Below are positions 38,553 through 39,777 of a stretch of 39,777 bases of DNA, piece by piece. Positions within the stretch are counted from its first letter, which is position 1. Each line of letters opens with the position of its first letter. Below the pieces are notes generated by a model. That model had not been told where the DNA came from, searched no databases, and worked only from the letters and a program-made list of their open reading frames with translations. Source of the stretch: a virus; the IMG/VR virus record IMGVR_UViG_3300039449_000036, positions 1 through 39,777 of that record; one strand, given 5' to 3'. The position numbers and the translations under genes were made by a program.

Positions 38553-38746
38553 AAGACAACCCAAACCTTGTCACCGAGGAAGAGCTGCTGGCTTGGACGC
38601 ACTTCAAGACCCGGGCGCCCCTGATTCGATGGCTGGACCAGCAGGGCATCGAATACCACAGGGGCGCCGGCGGGCGGGTGTGCACCACCCTGCAGGCCCT
38701 GAATGCCCGTGGCAGCGCCAACGATGACGGCTTGGAGTTTGCCTGA
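38549..38746 (+). CDS. DUF4224 protein, probable excisionase-like factor
   Basis: 65 aa. LVTEEELLAWTHFKTRAPLIRWLDQQGIEYHRGAGGRVCTTLQAL fits DUF4224, a small winged-helix-like family often encoded directly before phage integrases. Its ATGA and TGATG overlaps tie it to both neighbours. Position and size support an Xis-like role in controlling the direction of recombination; this is inferred. Confidence 0.72.
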   Translation: MKDNPNLVTEEELLAWTHFKTRAPLIRWLDQQGIEYHRGAGGRVCTTLQALNARGSANDDGLEFA

Positions 38747-39777
38747 TGGGTCGCGGTCGCAGCACAAGGCGGGATAACAGCCTGCCGGAGTACGTTTACC
38801 GGGTCGCAAGCAAGAACCGGGTTATCTGGCGTGAGTACGCAGGAAAAGGCCAGTTCTCAGGCCAGATAACGCTGGTTTCACCCAATGGCCGTCCCCTGCC
38901 CCATGACGCGCCGCACAGGGACATTCTGGAGGCCTACCAGCGGCAGGTGGCCACCGGCGGCAAGCGCACCCTTGGAAACCTGCTCAGGGACTACATGGCG
39001 GCGCCCAGGGTGGCGCCTATCAAGCCGAAGACCCGGGCGGAATACCTGAAGTACGTGGATGCGATTGCCGCCAAGCCAATGCGCAACGGATCTCGGTTCG
39101 GTGATGTGGCCCTGGAAAAGATTTCCGCCGGCGTGATCGCCAAGTACCGCGACAGCCTGGCCGACAAGCCGACCACGGCAAACAGGCACCTGCAGTTCCT
39201 CTCTGTGGCGTTTGGCTGGGCCATCGAGCAGGAACTGATGGCATCCAACCCGTGCCAGGGTGTGCGCCGGTACCGTCTGGAGGCTCGGACCCGCTATGTG
39301 GAAGACTGGGAGTTTGACCTGGTGCAGGGGCTGGCGCCGGACTATGTGGCCGTGATGATGGAGCTGGCATTTCTGATGCGGGCCCGGAAAGGGGAGATTC
39401 TGGCGCTACGCCGGGAGCATGTAACCGACCGGGGCATTTTTCTGGAGCGCAGCAAGAACAGCGAATCAGAGGTAACCTTGTGGACGCCGCGGCTTCGGGA
39501 TGCCTACAAGGCGGCCACAGCCATCAACCGGGGCGTTATCAGCCCGTGGCTGCTACACGGCAAGGATGGCGACGCTATCAAGCCTGAGGCCTTCTCCACT
39601 GCCTGGCAGCGGCTCATGGCCAAGGCATTGGAAAACGGCCTGAAAGAGCGGTTCACGTTCCACGATCTGAAGGCCAAGGGCCTGACGGATGATTCGGAGC
39701 ATTGGGCGGGGCATAAATCGGAGAGGATGCGGCAGGTTTACCACCGGCTGGCCCGGGAGAAGCAGGCAACCCGGTAG
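38746..39777 (+). CDS. int: Tyrosine-type integrase
   Basis: 343 aa. An N-terminal arm-binding part, a core-binding domain (residues about 75-165), then the catalytic domain with Arg214 (RKGE), Lys237, His306, Lys309 in HDLK where most relatives have HxxR, His323 (AGHKS) and Tyr332 as nucleophile. It starts in TGATG overlap with the DUF4224 gene and has no promoter of its own, so it is expressed from the PL-like operon. The stop is the last base of the window. Integrates and excises the prophage. Confidence 0.95.
   Translation: MGRGRSTRRDNSLPEYVYRVASKNRVIWREYAGKGQFSGQITLVSPNGRPLPHDAPHRDILEAYQRQVATGGKRTLGNLLRDYMAAPRVAPIKPKTRAEYLKYVDAIAAKPMRNGSRFGDVALEKISAGVIAKYRDSLADKPTTANRHLQFLSVAFGWAIEQELMASNPCQGVRRYRLEARTRYVEDWEFDLVQGLAPDYVAVMMELAFLMRARKGEILALRREHVTDRGIFLERSKNSESEVTLWTPRLRDAYKAATAINRGVISPWLLHGKDGDAIKPEAFSTAWQRLMAKALENGLKERFTFHDLKAKGLTDDSEHWAGHKSERMRQVYHRLAREKQATR

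Noticed and set aside
1-39777. tRNA, rRNA, insertion sequences
   Set aside because: No cloverleaf, rRNA segment or transposase with terminal repeats was recognised on either strand. A dedicated tRNA scan would be decisive.

Overview
The window is a single lambda-like temperate siphophage (long, flexible, non-contractile tail), present as a nearly complete prophage or phage genome. It runs from the distal tail genes at base 1 to a tyrosine integrase whose stop codon is the last base. The morphogenesis, lysis and nin-type families point to a gammaproteobacterial host. The base composition, high fifties percent GC by eye, would fit Marinobacter or a relative of Pseudomonas, but the genus is an inference. 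No bacterial housekeeping gene, tRNA, rRNA, IS element or CRISPR array was seen, and the att sites must lie outside or exactly at the edges.

Layout. (1) 1-24116, minus strand, late genes. Read in transcription order from the right: M15 endolysin, holin, overlapping spanin pair, coiled-coil membrane protein, small and large terminase, DUF4055 portal, SPP1 gp7/Mu F-like head protein, scaffold, major capsid, head-tail connectors, tail terminator, major tail protein, tail chaperones with a -1 frameshift, tape measure, a two-lipoprotein moron with its own promoter and terminator, tail-tip proteins, and a tail protein with BspA-like leucine-rich repeats. (2) 24138-24290, late control: a promoter followed by two terminators directly downstream of a Q-like antiterminator gene, the pR'-tR' arrangement of lambda. 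(3) 24319-29838, minus strand, early PR operon: an ASCH-like protein, O-like initiator with an iteron cluster inside its gene, P-like protein, two winged-helix proteins, NinB, a Ref/HNH-like nuclease, a VSR/DUF559-like nuclease and Q. (4) 29974-32776, immunity region: cro (minus), three operator-like palindromes, cI (plus), a gene for an exported protein in the cI operon, the 3' remnant of a second S24-type repressor, a BrnT/BrnA-like toxin-antitoxin pair, and two more copies of the same operator on a rightward promoter. (5) 32814-39777, plus strand, the PL-like operon: small unknown genes, ERF annealing protein, YqaJ nuclease, an unusually structured stretch (35201-35806), a J-domain protein, an Ea22-like protein, a DUF4224 protein and integrase.

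How it works together. CI (cleavable, Ser/Lys dyad) would hold both PR and PL through the 15-bp AACAC...GTGTT operators. On induction, PL would express the ERF/YqaJ recombination pair and integrase, and PR would express Cro, replication and Q. Q would then carry transcription through the tandem terminators into the lysis and structural genes. In the lysogen, the cI operon also expresses an exported protein, the toxin-antitoxin pair sits where lambda carries rex, and the lipoprotein moron can be read from its own promoter. These three cassettes are the best candidates for host-modifying or phage-exclusion functions. The most unusual unexplained nucleic-acid structures are the long hairpin at 35625-35719, a perfect palindrome inside a coding gene at 37348-37368, and three 12-bp repeats in the only sizeable gap of the structural operon (13949-14274).
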